From Chrysemys picta bellii (Eukaryota; Chordata; Testudines; Emydidae): a stretch of DNA of 64,000 bases. The notes beneath the pieces were generated by a model. The model did no database searches. It was not told the DNA's origin and saw nothing but the letters and a program-made list of their open reading frames with translations. Each line of letters opens with the position of its first letter. Positions within the stretch are counted from its first letter, which is position 1. Both the position numbers and the translations under genes were made by a program. Location: NCBI RefSeq assembly GCF_011386835.1, contig NC_088809.1, forward strand, positions 5,403,001-5,467,000, read 5' to 3'. This document shows positions 42,259 through 53,856 of this stretch, piece by piece.

Positions 42259-42540
42259 CTGGCGATTAAGAAACAAGAGGAAGAGCAGGGAGGTTGCTGG
42301 ATTAATTTCCCCTGTTGGATTATTTATTCCTCAACTCCCTCGTTTGGCGACTGAGATAAGAGGGAGGGGTCGTGAACCCATTTTATCTCCTGCCCCATTG
42401 GATTAATTACCCCACTTCTCTCCCCTTGTTGGATCAGCTACTGTCTTCTCTCCCCTTGGTCTTCGATTGAGTAGACGAGAAGCAGGGAGGATTGTGTATC
42501 TTAATCTTCCATCGTTGGATTATTGACCCTTTCCTCCTTT
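42259..42540. repeat. degenerate 80-120 bp tandem repeat upstream of the MED13 start
   Basis: Two motifs alternate. Motif 1 is GGCGATTAAGAAACAAGAGG with AAGAGCAGGGAGG (42260), GGCGACTGAGATAAGAGGGA (42346) and TTCGATTGAGTAGACGAGAA with GCAGGGAGG (42462). Motif 2 is CTGGATTAATTTCC (42297), GTTGGATTATTTATTCC (42314), ATTGGATTAATTACCCC (42398), GTTGGATCAGCTA (42428) and GTTGGATTATTGACCC (42514). The order suggests about three diverged units. Not a repeat family I can name. Confidence 0.55.
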
Positions 42541-42739
42541 TCTCCCCTTGTTGTTGTCTTTACCCCAGTTTTGGCAGAAGAGGCGGAAAGGTTCTGACTC
42601 TTTTGCCCACTTTTCACTGCTCCCCTCCTGTTTCCCTCCCCTCCTGTTTGTCTGTGTGTAAAATCCCTCATTTAATTGTGTTGTTTGTGCGTGTGTAACC
42701 AATCTCCCCCTCCCTTCCTTCTGTGTCTCTCCCTCCCCT

Positions 42740-42804
42740 CTGTCTCTCTGTGTGTGTGTGTGTGTCTCTCTCTCTCTCTTTCTCTGTCTGTCTCTTTCTT
42801 TCTT
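42740..42804. repeat. (TG)n(TC)n microsatellite just upstream of the MED13 start
   Basis: TG repeats (about 42750-42765) pass into TC repeats and a polypyrimidine run ending in TTTCTTTCTTGTCGGAG at 42811. The run would serve well as the tract of a 3' splice site (AG at 42810-42811), 38 bp before the start codon. Confidence 0.75.
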
Positions 42805-42848
42805 GTCGGAGGCTGTGGGATAATGGCGTGTGGGTTGTGGCTGTGAGG

Positions 42849-42914
42849 ATGAGTTCCTGCTTCGTGCCGAACGGGGCCAGCCTGGAGGATTGCCATTCCA
42901 ACCTTTTCTGTCTG
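42849..42914 (+). CDS. MED13: MED13 exon with start codon (22 codons)
   Basis: This is the N-terminus of Mediator complex subunit 13, which with MED12, CDK8/19 and cyclin C forms the kinase module that binds core Mediator reversibly and controls RNA polymerase II transcription in the nucleus. The exon reads MSSCFVPNGASLEDCHSNLF then CL, matching the conserved MED13 start (FVPNGASLEDCH). It favours MED13 over its paralogue MED13L, which has a different first stretch. The start is ATG at 42849 with A at -3. The frame stays open further upstream but without another ATG, so this start is preferred. The donor is CTG|GTAAGT, phase 0. Confidence 0.95.
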
Positions 42915-44599
42915 GTAAGTGTCCACCAGCTGCAGACACACTATTCACAGAGGGAAAGATTTTTTTTTTTTTTTTTTTTTTGAGGTGGGGGGTGGAAGGG
43001 GTAGTGGAAGCAAAGCAGCCATTTTTAGCATAGCTTCTGCTGGATGAGTGCTCAGAGTAGGCCCTGCCTGGAACCAGCCAGCTTTTCTATGTCCCTCTGT
43101 TTTTCTCCCCCCCTCCCCCTTCCACCCACATCATTGCCTGTGTAATATTGTCCTTCCCTCCTTCCCTTGTATTTTCTGACCAATATTACCCCAACACTTT
43201 GCTTTCCCCTTCTGTTTCCTTCTCCCCAACTTTTTCTGCTTCCTATTAATCTTTTTAGCTATACCTTACCATCTCCTGCCAGGACTAAAATAAAGATATG
43301 AGATGTAGCTCCACTACTCCCTTTTCCTCTGGCAAACTTTCTCTCTTTCCTCTCCCCTGTAGTGATGCCCCAGAAAAATCTCAACTAAATCCCCTCTTTT
43401 TCCTTGCTTTCTTTTTGTCTATCATTTTTTCTCTTAAACTGGTTTTGGTGAGATATATTTTTTTACAAAGGCACATGCTATCCTATACTTGTGTTGTGCA
43501 CCATTTCACATCCTTATTTTTTTTTTTACCATTAAACTGTTAATCTTCACTTTTGACAGCTCCTAAAGACAACTTGATTTGGATTGGACTATAGTGCACT
43601 TTTTTGTGGCTCTGGGGATTGCTGACCTGTTTAATTTTCCTTTTTAATGCAAATTAACTTGTATCAGGTTGACTGGTATTTATTATTGTGGAGGCTGTTT
43701 TTAAGTAAACCCTGTGTCTGGCTGTTCTTGCTGGTGTATTTTGGGGGAGGGGAATCTGGGCAGCTTGAGCATGTCTGCAGGACACCAGTATGATGGCTGC
43801 ATCAGGTCTGCAGCTCAGTATGAGCAACATCTTGTAAGTCTTTCAGAAGTACCAACTGTTGCAAATTCCTTAGCAACACTTAGTCCGAAGTCTCATCTTC
43901 CTACTGGGTGGTGGAGACTACCCTATTAGATAAAACTGTGCAATAATCTTAATTATTGTGTCATACCTGGGGGAAGAGGAGAGATTAGAACCATGTGGGA
44001 GAAGGGGGGATGGTGTTAGCAAGTGCAAGGACCCCCCCGTTGTATATGCTCATTTATAAGGCTGAATCCATTTGACACCTCCTGCCATGCATCTTGAGTC
44101 ACTGTTCCATTTAAGAAGTGGTCAGGGTTTAAACCTTGGTCTCTTTTTGGTACAGTGTTGCTTTGTAAATAATAGTTCAAGAATAGAGATTATCTGTGCT
44201 AATAGGAAGATATAGAGCAAAACAAATTGTTGTGGCTAACAGGATAATAACTTCAATTTCAGACTTAAGTTAAATGCAGTTTTTTGCAGAAAAATAACGT
44301 ATGATTTAATTTTGGGAGTGGGAGAAGGGGAGAATATGATGGCATTGGGTACAGTGGGTGCACTTGAAAAGTTGCAACTTGACGTATTCCCTGTCTGTAA
44401 AATAAAGAATTCTGTTATTACCAGTAGATCTTTCAAAGCACTGGTAGTTAAGGGTGTTCACTGAAGGTAGATCTATTGTAGATCTATCAGTTTTCCTGAA
44501 AGCGTTGTGTAATTTAAAATGTACAGAGGGAGCATACATGCGTAAGATCAAGGTTAAGGAAAAAAGCGTTTGCCAAGATACATGATCAGTGAGGTAGTG

Positions 44600-44680
44600 G
44601 GTGAGGTAATATCTTTTACTGGACCAACTTCTCTTGGTGAAAGAGACAAGCTACATAGAGCTCTTCTTCAGGTCTCTTCT
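44600..44680. repeat. dispersed repeat (ATCTTTTACTGGACCAACTT type)
   Basis: GTGAGGTAATATCTTTTACT, GGACCAACTTCTCTTGGTGA and AGAGCTCTTCTTCAGGTCT form a series I recognise from many sauropsid genomes. I am not sure of its class. Confidence 0.65.
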
Positions 44681-44821
44681 GCATAAACCAAAACACAACA
44701 GTGCAAACATTTAAGAACAGTCAGTTTTATTGCAACTTTGCTTCTGGTATTAATACTTACAACAATTATTTGAAGATAGAGGTTGATAGAGGTAAAGCAA
44801 GGTGCAGGTCATAGTTTAGGA

Positions 44822-45105
44822 CAGGGGTCGGCAACCTTTCAGAAGTGGTGTGCCGAGTCTTCATTTATTCACTCTCATTTAAGAATCGCGTGCCAGTAAT
44901 ACATTTTAAGGTTTTTAGAAGGTCTCTTTCTATAAGTCTATAATATATAACTAAACATTGTATGTAAAGTAAATAAGGTTTTTAAAATGTTTAAGAAGCT
45001 TCATTTAAAATTAAATTGGTGGCCAGGACCCTGGCAGTGTGAGTGCCACTGAAAATCAGCTCGCGTGCTGCCTTCGGCATGTGTGCCATAGGTTGCTTAC
45101 CCCTG
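44822..45105. mobile_element. hAT MITE (CAGGGGTCGGCAACC ends)
   Basis: CAGGGGTCGGCAACCTTTC and, at the right, AGGTTGCTTACCCCTG are inverted repeats, with a perfect 8-bp duplication GTTTAGGA (44814-44821, 45106-45113). Inside are GTGTGCCGAGTCTTCATTTA and a long AT-rich middle. Non-autonomous. Confidence 0.94.
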
Positions 45106-45398
45106 GTTTAGGATCTAAGCTGTCTTCTTCAGCCTCATATTTAACAGAGTACAATATATTTTAGAAATTATTTTGATAAGTTTTGCTTAAAAGCATAGGA
45201 TCATGGATTTTTCTTTTCTTTTCTCTTTTTAAAATCACAGAACTAGGGTTTATGTCTGATAGCTTTTTGCCAAGAGTCCTATTTGCAACTTCCTTCTAAT
45301 GAAGGAACTAGAAATAACTTCAGGATTTAGTAAACTTTGTTTTCCCCCAAATGTTTTTCACCTAACTTTTTTTTTTTTTTTCTGTTCCTCTTCCACAG

Positions 45399-45633
45399 GC
45401 TGATTTAACTGGGATTAAATGGAAACGATACGTATGGCAGGGTCCAACATCTGCCCCAATTCTCTTTCCGGTAACGGAGGAGGATCCCATTTTGAGCAGT
45501 TTCAGTCGCTGTCTGAAAGCCGATGTACTGAGTGTTTGGCGGCGCGATCAGAGACCTGGACGCAGAGAGTTGTGGATATTTTGGTGGGGCGATGACCCCA
45601 ACTTTACTGATCTTATTCATCATGACCTCTCAG
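45399..45633 (+). CDS. MED13: MED13 exon 2 (first half of the N-terminal domain)
   Basis: The acceptor TCTGTTCCTCTTCCACAG precedes it and the donor TCAG|GTAAAA follows. It is 235 bp, phase 0 in and phase 1 out. It encodes [60 protein letters not shown] and [18 protein letters not shown], the start of the conserved N-terminal MED13 domain. The block [19 protein letters not shown] is of the MED13 and not the MED13L type. The two exons give 100 complete codons plus one base of a protein that in vertebrates exceeds 2000 residues. The next exon is not in the window. Confidence 0.97.
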
Positions 45634-46237
45634 GTAAAAGAGAATGGACTGAACAAAATCTAATCAATCAGTCAACAAAGGGATGCTGTCTTCCATACTT
45701 AAAAAGTTCCCACTTTATAAACACTACAATGGATAATAACATACAGTTTATTATCTATAGTGATTTGTCATACTTACAACTTCCATCACCTTGAGTTTAT
45801 GGTGGTGGGTGGGGGCCTCCCAGGAAACCGAATTGCTATGATCGTGGAATCTTATCAAAACTGAACTGTCTTGAGTTGTGTACTGATATAGTTGAGTGTC
45901 TCTCTGTATTTAGGGTGGCTGTTTCTACTGAGAGAAATGGTGCTTGATATTCAAGGAGCAATTTTGCCCCCCCCCTTTTTTTTTTTTATCCTATGCTTTT
46001 TGAAAACTAAAGTGAGTCTCTCAAATTTGGATAGAATTTTCTCTTTTTAAAACAAAGAAATGCAAGACTCTGTGGTAGTGGCTTTAGGTGTGGGATGATT
46101 TAATATTATTAAAATGTTTTGATATAAACTCATTTGTAGATGATCAGAATTCATCTTAAATCTCCATGCCATTTTTAAGGTATGGGGGGAAAAAATTAGG
46201 GAACCAGATGGAGTTGTCTCTGGAAGTATAAACATGG

Positions 46238-46480
46238 CCAAAATTTTCAAAAGAAAGGTGCCTAAATAAGGCACCTCAGGGAGCAGGGAATCCTGAGAAT
46301 CTTGTGCATTAAGACTCTCTTTGTTTTCTTTCAGAAGTGCTGAGTGTCTGTTAAAGTAGGTTACTGTCACCATTAAAGGTGATGATGGCTTACACTTCTG
46401 AAAGTCAGACCATTCTTCTTTGGGTGTCTGAATTTAGATTTTGGTGCCTAACTTTAGGTATCTTATTTTGAAAATTTTGG
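46238..46480. repeat. inverted-repeat element (CCAAAATTTTCAAAA ends)
   Basis: The left arm CCAAAATTTTCAAAAGAAAG with GTGCCTAAATAAGGCACC is mirrored by GGTGCCTAACTTTAGGTATC with TTATTTTGAAAATTTTGG. It is 243 bp, an old amniote palindrome with the AGGCACCTAA motif. Class unknown. Confidence 0.75.
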
Positions 46481-47460
46481 TTTAGAAAATAAAATCACAC
46501 CTACCTTTTTTTAATATAATCTTGTTGACAGATGACTGCTTTCTGTTTTGTGTTTTGCTTGGAGAGCTAATTTTTAAAGCACTACGTTTGTATACAGTCT
46601 CCCCAGTAGACTTACGGATACTTATTTTTATACAATAATATTAAGAAGTCATATTGTTGTATACTTATACTTTAGAATAATGAAAAGCATTCATATTGCA
46701 GAATTGTAAAATGAAGTTTAGTTTTGGTATGTAATGCTTTTGATGAAAATGGAAGTCTGTGAGTACTTGTTCTTTTCAGGGAAACGTTTTCTGTTGGATG
46801 AATAAATGGTACTTGAGAGAACTAGAATACATTAATAGTCTCTATGTAATTGTGGACATACCAAAAAGCAAATATGAATTTGAAATGTCACTGAGCAATC
46901 TGATTTGAAACAGTCTTGTAATCTGTAGGATTTCCATATGTACAGCAAGTTTATAAGAAGGAATTTCATGTTTTATGCAACAAATATATTCTGTACTGGA
47001 AAAGACTCAAGTACTAAAATTACAGATGTTTCTGATATTGTATTTGAGTTAGCAGGAATTGCAATACTGCTGCTACTACTAACAACCCTGGAAATGGAAA
47101 CTTCTCTTATGGAGTAGTCAGCTACAGCTTCTGTAGTTTGCCCTATGAATGTCCTCTGTCCAGACCTGAGGGACCATCTTTTGTAGGGTGAGATGTAACT
47201 TAGATTCCATGCTGTTTTTGCCTGGGGCTACTCCTGAGTAAAGACCAACACTTGTGTAGAAGTTTCAGTGTAAGTTTTGGTATGCTGTTGTCTGTTATGG
47301 CATAGGGTGAGACAAGAATACAATATTAGATTTTTTTTTTTAATAGATAATGAGCATGAAGTTAAACCACAGGTTCACATAGGACTGAGCCCAAGTTTCT
47401 AAACTTGTCTGCTGTATTTAGTGTGATACATTTTATTTGGTCAGTATCTAGCTTTTTTTG

Positions 47461-47495
47461 CCCCCCCCCCCCCTATTTATTTATTTATTTATTTT
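47461..47495. repeat. poly-C and (TTTA)n simple repeat
   Basis: Thirteen C residues (47461-47473) followed by TATTTATTTATTTATTTA. Such runs are prone to sequencing length error. Confidence 0.85.
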
Positions 47496-48071
47496 TTTTA
47501 AATCACTTAAAGTAGTAATCAGGAGGAACCTGGTAAAAGATACCATCAGCCTCTGGGGGGATACCTTGTAGCTGAATTCTCTGAGCTAATGTCTGCTCAC
47601 AGATTGTCTTTGGGATTTCAGAGTAGATGGGCCGGCATATGTCTTCCTGGAGTTGTCTTATCTAGAATTAGTGAGGCGCTCATACAGAATTGGTTGTTTG
47701 CTCAATCTTATCTTTTTGGGTCTGTTTTGGATATTTAATTTGTTTGGGTTGGGGATGTTTGATCATTGATGTCTGCATTTCAGTACAGGTTCTATTCCAT
47801 ACCAGTTTCAGCACAAGAGATTTTTGGTTTCCACACAGATTCTGAAGCTAACAGCTCATGACTTTTTGATCTTCCTGGTGGTTAAATGTGCCTGATCTCT
47901 CATTCCAACAAGGAAGTTAGCCTCCAAAAGCCATTATCAGCTGTTACAAGGTTCTAGTCAGCTTGGATCCTTATAACCAGAAGCAGTTACGTAGGTGATC
48001 TATAGGAAATGAAGCAGCTAGGTTGGGGAGGAGGTAGCTGGGAAGTTGCCTGTCCTTTTTCTATGCAAAAA

Positions 48072-48093
48072 CGTGTGTGTGTGTGTGTGTGTT
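48072..48093. repeat. (GT)n microsatellite
   Basis: About eleven GT units in MED13 intron 2. Confidence 0.9.
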
Positions 48094-49119
48094 ATAACTG
48101 AGCCCAAACAATATTGCTTGGCTTCATCCATAGACATAGTAATGAATTATTGGTTAGCGGACAGTTTTTATTAATCCATTCTGCTCCATCCTTGTTACAC
48201 TGCTCCTGGAAAAGATAAATTGCTTCCAGGCTGAGGCCTGCTATCTGTTTGGTGAAAACAGAGTGTGGCTATAATGAATTAATAGGCATTATCAATGCTA
48301 TTGCTTAGCAAACTGAGGGTGTTGACCATCCTTAAGGAGAGATGAGGAAAACCATTATGTTTAAGAAACATCCTCCTGCTGCTAGAGAGTATGCCACTTA
48401 TTGCTGAGTAACAATCCTCTTTTAGGGAAAGTGATTTGAAAAGACAGCAGTTATTCAGTTCCAGTCCTGCTTGGATAACAGTAACAGTCTAGATTCTGGC
48501 CTCCCTTTGGAGTTGAAACTGCTTGTTAAGGGGCCATAAATCATTGGGCATATGAGACTTCTTGGCAGCTTTTGATTTGCCATGAGTTGTAGCTTAACAT
48601 TGCTTGTGTTTTGGAAGTGCTGTTGGTGATGAACAACTTGCTGAAGGATGCCATGTGTCATATCCCTCAAGGATTTCTTATAACCTACAGGGTCTCCTGG
48701 CAAGATAATGTCTAAACATAGTAGAGTATCAATGTTTTTTATATGACATGCAATTGTATGTCTCTTGCCCTGTGGAAGTTCATTCTCTGCGCTGGCAGAA
48801 TGTTTGAATGATTTTGCCAGCTGGCTGTATCTGAACTCTCTACATTGAGCCTTGGGTATAAGTCTTGTTGCTGGTAGAGGTTGTTGATGTGAGGGGCTCT
48901 ACTCCTTGTTTCCCCAATTTATGAGGGGATTTATTCAGAGGTAGTTACTCTAGTTAAGAATTTTAGAAAAGGTGTGACTGAAAGACATGAAGAGTGCTAT
49001 TTATCAAATGTTCTAGGAAAACTACTTAATCTGCTGTACCTGTGGCAACTTTGCAATGGTATTGTCTTGCCGCAACAGTGGGGCATGATCATAGTAAATC
49101 CCTCCCTGCAAGGCTTAAA

Positions 49120-49605
49120 GTAGAACGTCTCTACTACATAAGCTTGTTCAGAATGCTGCAGCACAGTATCTCACTGGCTTGAGCAACCATAGTTGTATTA
49201 CACCTTCTCTGTGCTCTTCAAAGTGTCTGACTATATAAATATGGGGGTTGAAGTTGGTAAGGTTGGGTTTTTAATGTTATATAGGTCCAGATTGTGTTCA
49301 AGACCTAATTCTGAGGCAATAGTTGTACTTTGACTTTCACCCACATTTTAAGGATTCCACCATTGTGTCTTTGGCCAGCAAGTTATACCTTTATTGTGGT
49401 GAGCTGTATAATGTGGAACTCTTTTTTTCCCCTCCCTCTCTCTGTTCATCTCTTTTAACTTCTAAAAATATCCTTTTAATTTGCGTGTGCTTCACTACTT
49501 TTGGCCCTATATTTACTAACTTCATCTTTTTTTGTACTAGACTCCTTGTTTGTTTGTACAGCTCCCAGCATGCTTTGATGGGGGAGTAATTTATAAATTA
49601 ATGTT
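49120..49605 (+). mobile_element. probable L2-like LINE 3' relic
   Basis: TTCAGAATGCTGCAGCACAG followed by TATCTCACTGGCTTGAGC is the segment RT-derived LINEs of the L2 clade carry before their 3' end. Later GTTTGTACAGCTCCCAGCAT is a tail motif of the same kind. Very diverged, edges approximate. The 88-aa frame at 49323-49589 belongs to this relic. Confidence 0.45.
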
Positions 49606-49812
49606 AGTCTTGGCTCTGCATTAGACTTACAGGAAGGTGCAAGCTATAAGAAGGAAAAGTAATGGTTGATATCTTAAAAAAGTTTTCAGAAGTCTATGCA
49701 GGCATGCATATTTGTTTGTCCTTTATGTTAAAAATGACAAGCAGTCTTGAGCTATTTTGGATTCCAAATGGCAGCAGATATTTCTGTATATTAGGCAGGG
49801 AAGTGCATAGTG

Positions 49813-50026
49813 CAGAGATTCTCAAACTTTTTCATAATGGGGACAGTGTTGTAACAGTATGTCCCATGGATCCTTTCCTCTCCACTTCCAAATCATGTGG
49901 ACCTGTTAAGTACTAAGGTATCTTTAGCTTCTAATACAGAAACCAGTGTAAGAACCAACATCATGTGACCAACCACTGTTCTACAGGCTCCTAGCAAGTG
50001 GTCCACTAAACAGTTTGAGAATCACT
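49813..50026. mobile_element. hAT MITE (CAGAGATTCTCAAAC ends)
   Basis: CAGAGATTCTCAAACTTTTT and AGTTTGAGAATCACTT are inverted repeats of the CAGTGGTTCTCAAAC hAT type. The target duplication is not clear (GCATAGTG against CACTAATG), so edges may be off by a few bases. Confidence 0.62.
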
Positions 50027-52051
50027 TCACTAATGGTTTACTCACTTTGTTGGCAGTGCTTGATTTTGACGTATACTCTTGTGTTTGATATATGTCACAC
50101 TACAAAACTTTGCACCAGGTGTCAATATAGTGAGCCTAAGTGTCTGTATGTTACGGTAGGTAGCAATAAATCTTTCTCATCCTCTGCCTGCTTCTAGATC
50201 TTTTGCCCATTAAAGTTCACTGTACAATATGTTCTTAGTCATTTTGGTGTCCTCCATGTGGAGGCATGTCCATTCCAGCAAAACTCTGCTAATAAGCATT
50301 GCTCAGTGCTGTTTGTGCATTCTCTTTACAGAACATCTTTATTTGTGTTTTTGTATCTTGCTACTTGATATGCATAATAGCTTGAAGGTGCTGTTTGATA
50401 TAAATCTTTCCAGTTCTTTGCTGTGCCGGCGATAACATGTCTATGTTTCACATCTGTGGAGTAAGGTGAAAATTGCTACTGCATTGCAAACGTGGACTTT
50501 CGGCTCAGGTGGTGATATACTTGTTCCAGATTGAATATCCTATGCAGAATGTGCCTTTAGAAATTCAGGGAAAAATTCCTTGATCACTAAGGATGGTGTT
50601 TGTCAAAACTCCTCCAGTGTAAGTGAAATCCATCTGTATGCATAATTATTCTCCAAATTAAAAAAAAAAAATTATATATATATTTTTTTTTGTCACATTT
50701 AATGTGGTTAAATGTCCCAGTTTATATTTTACACTTGCTTGCAGTTTTCTCTTCATTGTGGCATATGTGTGTTCTGCACAGTGTCAAAACACAATGTTGC
50801 CATGTCTGGCTTGACAAGCTAAACTTGATCTTCATGAAAAAGTTACAAAGAACTGAAGCAATCTTAAAATCCCTATAAGCAAGCACAATATATACTCCAG
50901 AAGTGTAAATATTCTGCTTTTATTTTCCTCTGGGAGGATGGGTAGGGAAGGTAAAATATTGATGTATACTCTATAGGTAATATACACATTTTGCAAAGAC
51001 TTAACACTTCTAAAGAAAAGTCTAGTTTGTGTCTTGTTGCAAATATAGTGACAGTAGATATGGTATGATATAGTTTAGTAGAATATGTGATCTTGGACTG
51101 TAGCTCATATCTGAACTGGTTCTCAGTCAAGGAAACTGTCCAAAAAGTGTGGATGCCCAGAGGCTGTTCTGTGGAACACAAATACTTTTTTCCTAGAAAT
51201 AGGATTAAAGTGTGTTGTTAAATGCATTTTTTTTAAATGGGTCTGCTGCATTTGGGCATAATTAGAACTTGTTCTTACATGTGAAACATCTACTCTGTGT
51301 AGTACATAGTAATTACCATTTTCATAATAAGTGAATGATGTATCGTAATTTTTTCTTTCCCTATTAATATTTTACTTAAAAAAAAATACACAAACACAAC
51401 CCCCCACAAACAGAAACTATGTATAATACATAATAATAGTCTTGTGTTAACCATTTGCTACCTTAACTATAGTTGAAACATTTGATTATATGTAATATGA
51501 ACATTTAAAATATAAATCAATTTGTATTACATAGTTAATCCAATTAGTTTCAAATCTTATTCTGCCTTATTTCATGTACAGAGAGATTGGAAAAAGAATT
51601 ATTAGATAAGATAAAGAACAGAAGGGACCTTTAGAGGAGGGGGAAAAGAGAAGAGGACAGAAAGAATTGGGGCAGACAAGAGGTTATTGCCACTTTTTCG
51701 AATAGTAGTAGAATCTTGAACTCTTTGTCACTCAAGTGAACTAGATGATTATTACTTTTTTAAATCCAATAATGGTCAGTATCTTCCAAAATTTAGTCCT
51801 TTAATGTAAATTAAGCTTTGATTTAATTTTAGAATACTTTTTTTTTCTTCTTTAATTGTAACACTTGGCTTAAGGCTTTATTGTATATTGATACACTTAC
51901 TACAATTTCATACTGTATCAGCTGACAGCCCCTCCTATCCCCTCCACCACCAAAGTTGAGTTTTCAGTATGGTGTGTGGTTTGATTTAAGGCAAAACTTT
52001 GATTTATACAGGCTATATTTATGACTGGGCTATTAAATGAGAGCTCTTAAA

Positions 52052-52294
52052 CAGTGGTGGGCAACCTGCGGCCCATCAGGGTAATCTGCTGGCGGGCCAC
52101 GAGACAGTGTTTACACTGACCATCCACAGAACCGTGGCCACTGGGAGCTGCGGGCGGCCGTGCCTGCGGACAGTCAGTATAAACACTGCTGCCCGCAGCT
52201 CCCAGTGGCCGCGGTTCTGCGGATGGTCAACGTAAACACTGTCTCATGGCCCGCCAGTGGATTACCCTGACGGGCCGCAGGTTGCCCACCACTG
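52052..52294. mobile_element. hAT MITE with near-full-length palindrome
   Basis: CAGTGGTGGGCAACCTGCGG and CCGCAGGTTGCCCACCACTG are perfect inverted ends. The internal arms (GGCGGGCCACGAGACAGTGT against ACACTGTCTCATGGCCCGCC, and GTGGCCACTGGGAGCTGCGG against its reverse) show that nearly the whole 243 bp folds back. The flanks are TCTTAAA on both sides (52045-52051, 52295-52301), one base short of the usual 8. Confidence 0.92.
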
Positions 52295-52475
52295 TCTTAA
52301 AGGAAGTTTGTTTTTTGGGGGGCATGTGGAGAGGGAAGGTGAGCAATAGGCTTTTTAAAGCCTATGCGTAAAACCTGATACAAGAAAGTAAATGCAAGAA
52401 AATTTACACGCTGAGAAGTGATTTGTTTTTCATATAATTAAAGTGATGTTAAAATGGTCATTCAAAGTGCGGGGT

Positions 52476-52684
52476 GAATTTGTTGGTGATATGCGTAGTT
52501 TGCTGTTGCTTAAAACACTTTGAGTTCTCTCTCAATACGTGTTAAAAGTTTACTGAATGTTGAATATAATTTAAAAAATATCTTCCTGATTTATTTATCC
52601 TCTTCGTAGCTGGGGTCGCAACAACTATGGCTATTGGTGTTGTTTCTGAGCCCTGGTTTGCATTACAAACTTATGTCGGTATAA
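52476..52684. repeat. composite dispersed repeat, copy 2
   Basis: Partner of 26981-27184; described there. In this copy the right part continues into a complete Harbinger-like MITE (52650-52892). Confidence 0.85.
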
Positions 52685-52892
52685 TTACGGATTTTCTACA
52701 CCCCTGAGCAATGCACTTATACCGACCAAACTCCTAGTGTAGACAGCGCTATGTCAACGGGAGGGCTTCTATCAACGTAGCCACCGCCTCTTGGTGTGGT
52801 GGAGTATCTATGCCAACAAGAGAAGCTCTCCAGTTAGCATAGGTAGCATCTTCACTAAGTGCTACAGCAGCGCAATGAGTGTAGACAAGTCC
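52650..52892. mobile_element. Harbinger-like MITE, TGA duplication
   Basis: The ends GCCCTGGTTTGCATTACAAA and, reversed, GGACTTGTCTACACTCATTG are related, with TGA at 52647-52649 and 52893-52895. The body (GTAGACAGCGCTATGTCAAC, CATAGGTAGCATCTTCACTA) has the same GTAGACAGCGCTATGTC motif as the MITE at 6821-7021. A 69-aa minus-strand frame is a by-product. Confidence 0.82.
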
Positions 52893-53856
52893 TGACATAC
52901 TGGAGGAAATAAAGCTCTTGGATTTTGATGGGTTCTTGGAAATGTATACTTTTAACATGTTGAATATTTCAGTCTCATGTTACTGGTTTTGAAAGATTCA
53001 AACCTGTTTTGTATTACTCTAAGTATACATTAAGCAAAGGATGGTTTACAGTAAAAGGATGCTGACAGTAACAGTTTGGCCAGAAATCTAGATTTTTATT
53101 TTTTTTTGGTAGCAAATAATGTTTTACAAAATCTGAGTCAGAAACACTTCATGACAGCTTTCTTCAAAACTTGCTACAAGTTTTTGCATTAATCAAACCA
53201 TACTTCTACACTCTGCAGCAATATGCTGATTCTAGAGTACCTAAAAGAAAAATGGACTGTAAACAAAAATGAAACTGACTTTCATTGGGTGGGGTCTAGA
53301 CTGAGGAAAAAGAGTCAATAGCAAATCCAATGAAAGCAAACTAGACTTTTTTAAAATGGTTTCAGTTCAGTTTCTGGTGGTGGAACTTGAGTAAGTAGTT
53401 TACTTAAATATGAAATATGAACTATTTTGTCCTGGCCATTACTTTCAGTAACACACCTCTCCATTTTATAATATATTTTAATTTCACTTAAGACTTAGAT
53501 TTTTTTTTTTTTAATTTAAAATGAATATGTTCAGAGTGGGGCAAAGGTAAATGCAACACTGTTGGGAATGAAGTATTATTAATGCAGGGATGGGGAAATG
53601 AAAGCAAAATGAAAGTTAATCTTGTTTCGTGGATTATGGCATACACCATTGTTGGGAGAGGGAGGAGAAAGGCTAGAGGACTGGTAAAAGTGATAAGGTG
53701 TGTGTTTAACCTCAGGGTTGCCAGAAAACATCCAGTTAGGTCAGTAGCTATTTGAAGGCTTACCATCTGAAGACTTTTCAATGGATTATGTTAAGTGATG
53801 GTCTCAGTCCAGGTCCCAGTAGACAAGTGCTTATATTATCCTCACCACCACATTAT

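Larger units (their letters stand above)
42915..45398 (+). other. MED13: MED13 intron 1
   Basis: GT at 42915 and AG after TTTTTCTGTTCCTCTTCCACAG at 45398. It begins with a 22-T run (42960-42981) and pyrimidine-rich sequence to about 43550. It contains the dispersed repeat 44600-44680 and the hAT MITE 44822-45105. No other gene seen. Confidence 0.9.

Noticed and set aside
42520..42948. 142-codon minus-strand frame rich in Arg, Glu, Thr and His
   Set aside because: It is antisense to the MED13 start region and is dominated by the translated (TG)n(TC)n microsatellite.
45399..45633. Assignment to MED13L instead of MED13
   Set aside because: The segments FVPNGASLEDCH and [19 protein letters not shown] are of the MED13 type as I know it; MED13L differs strongly just there.
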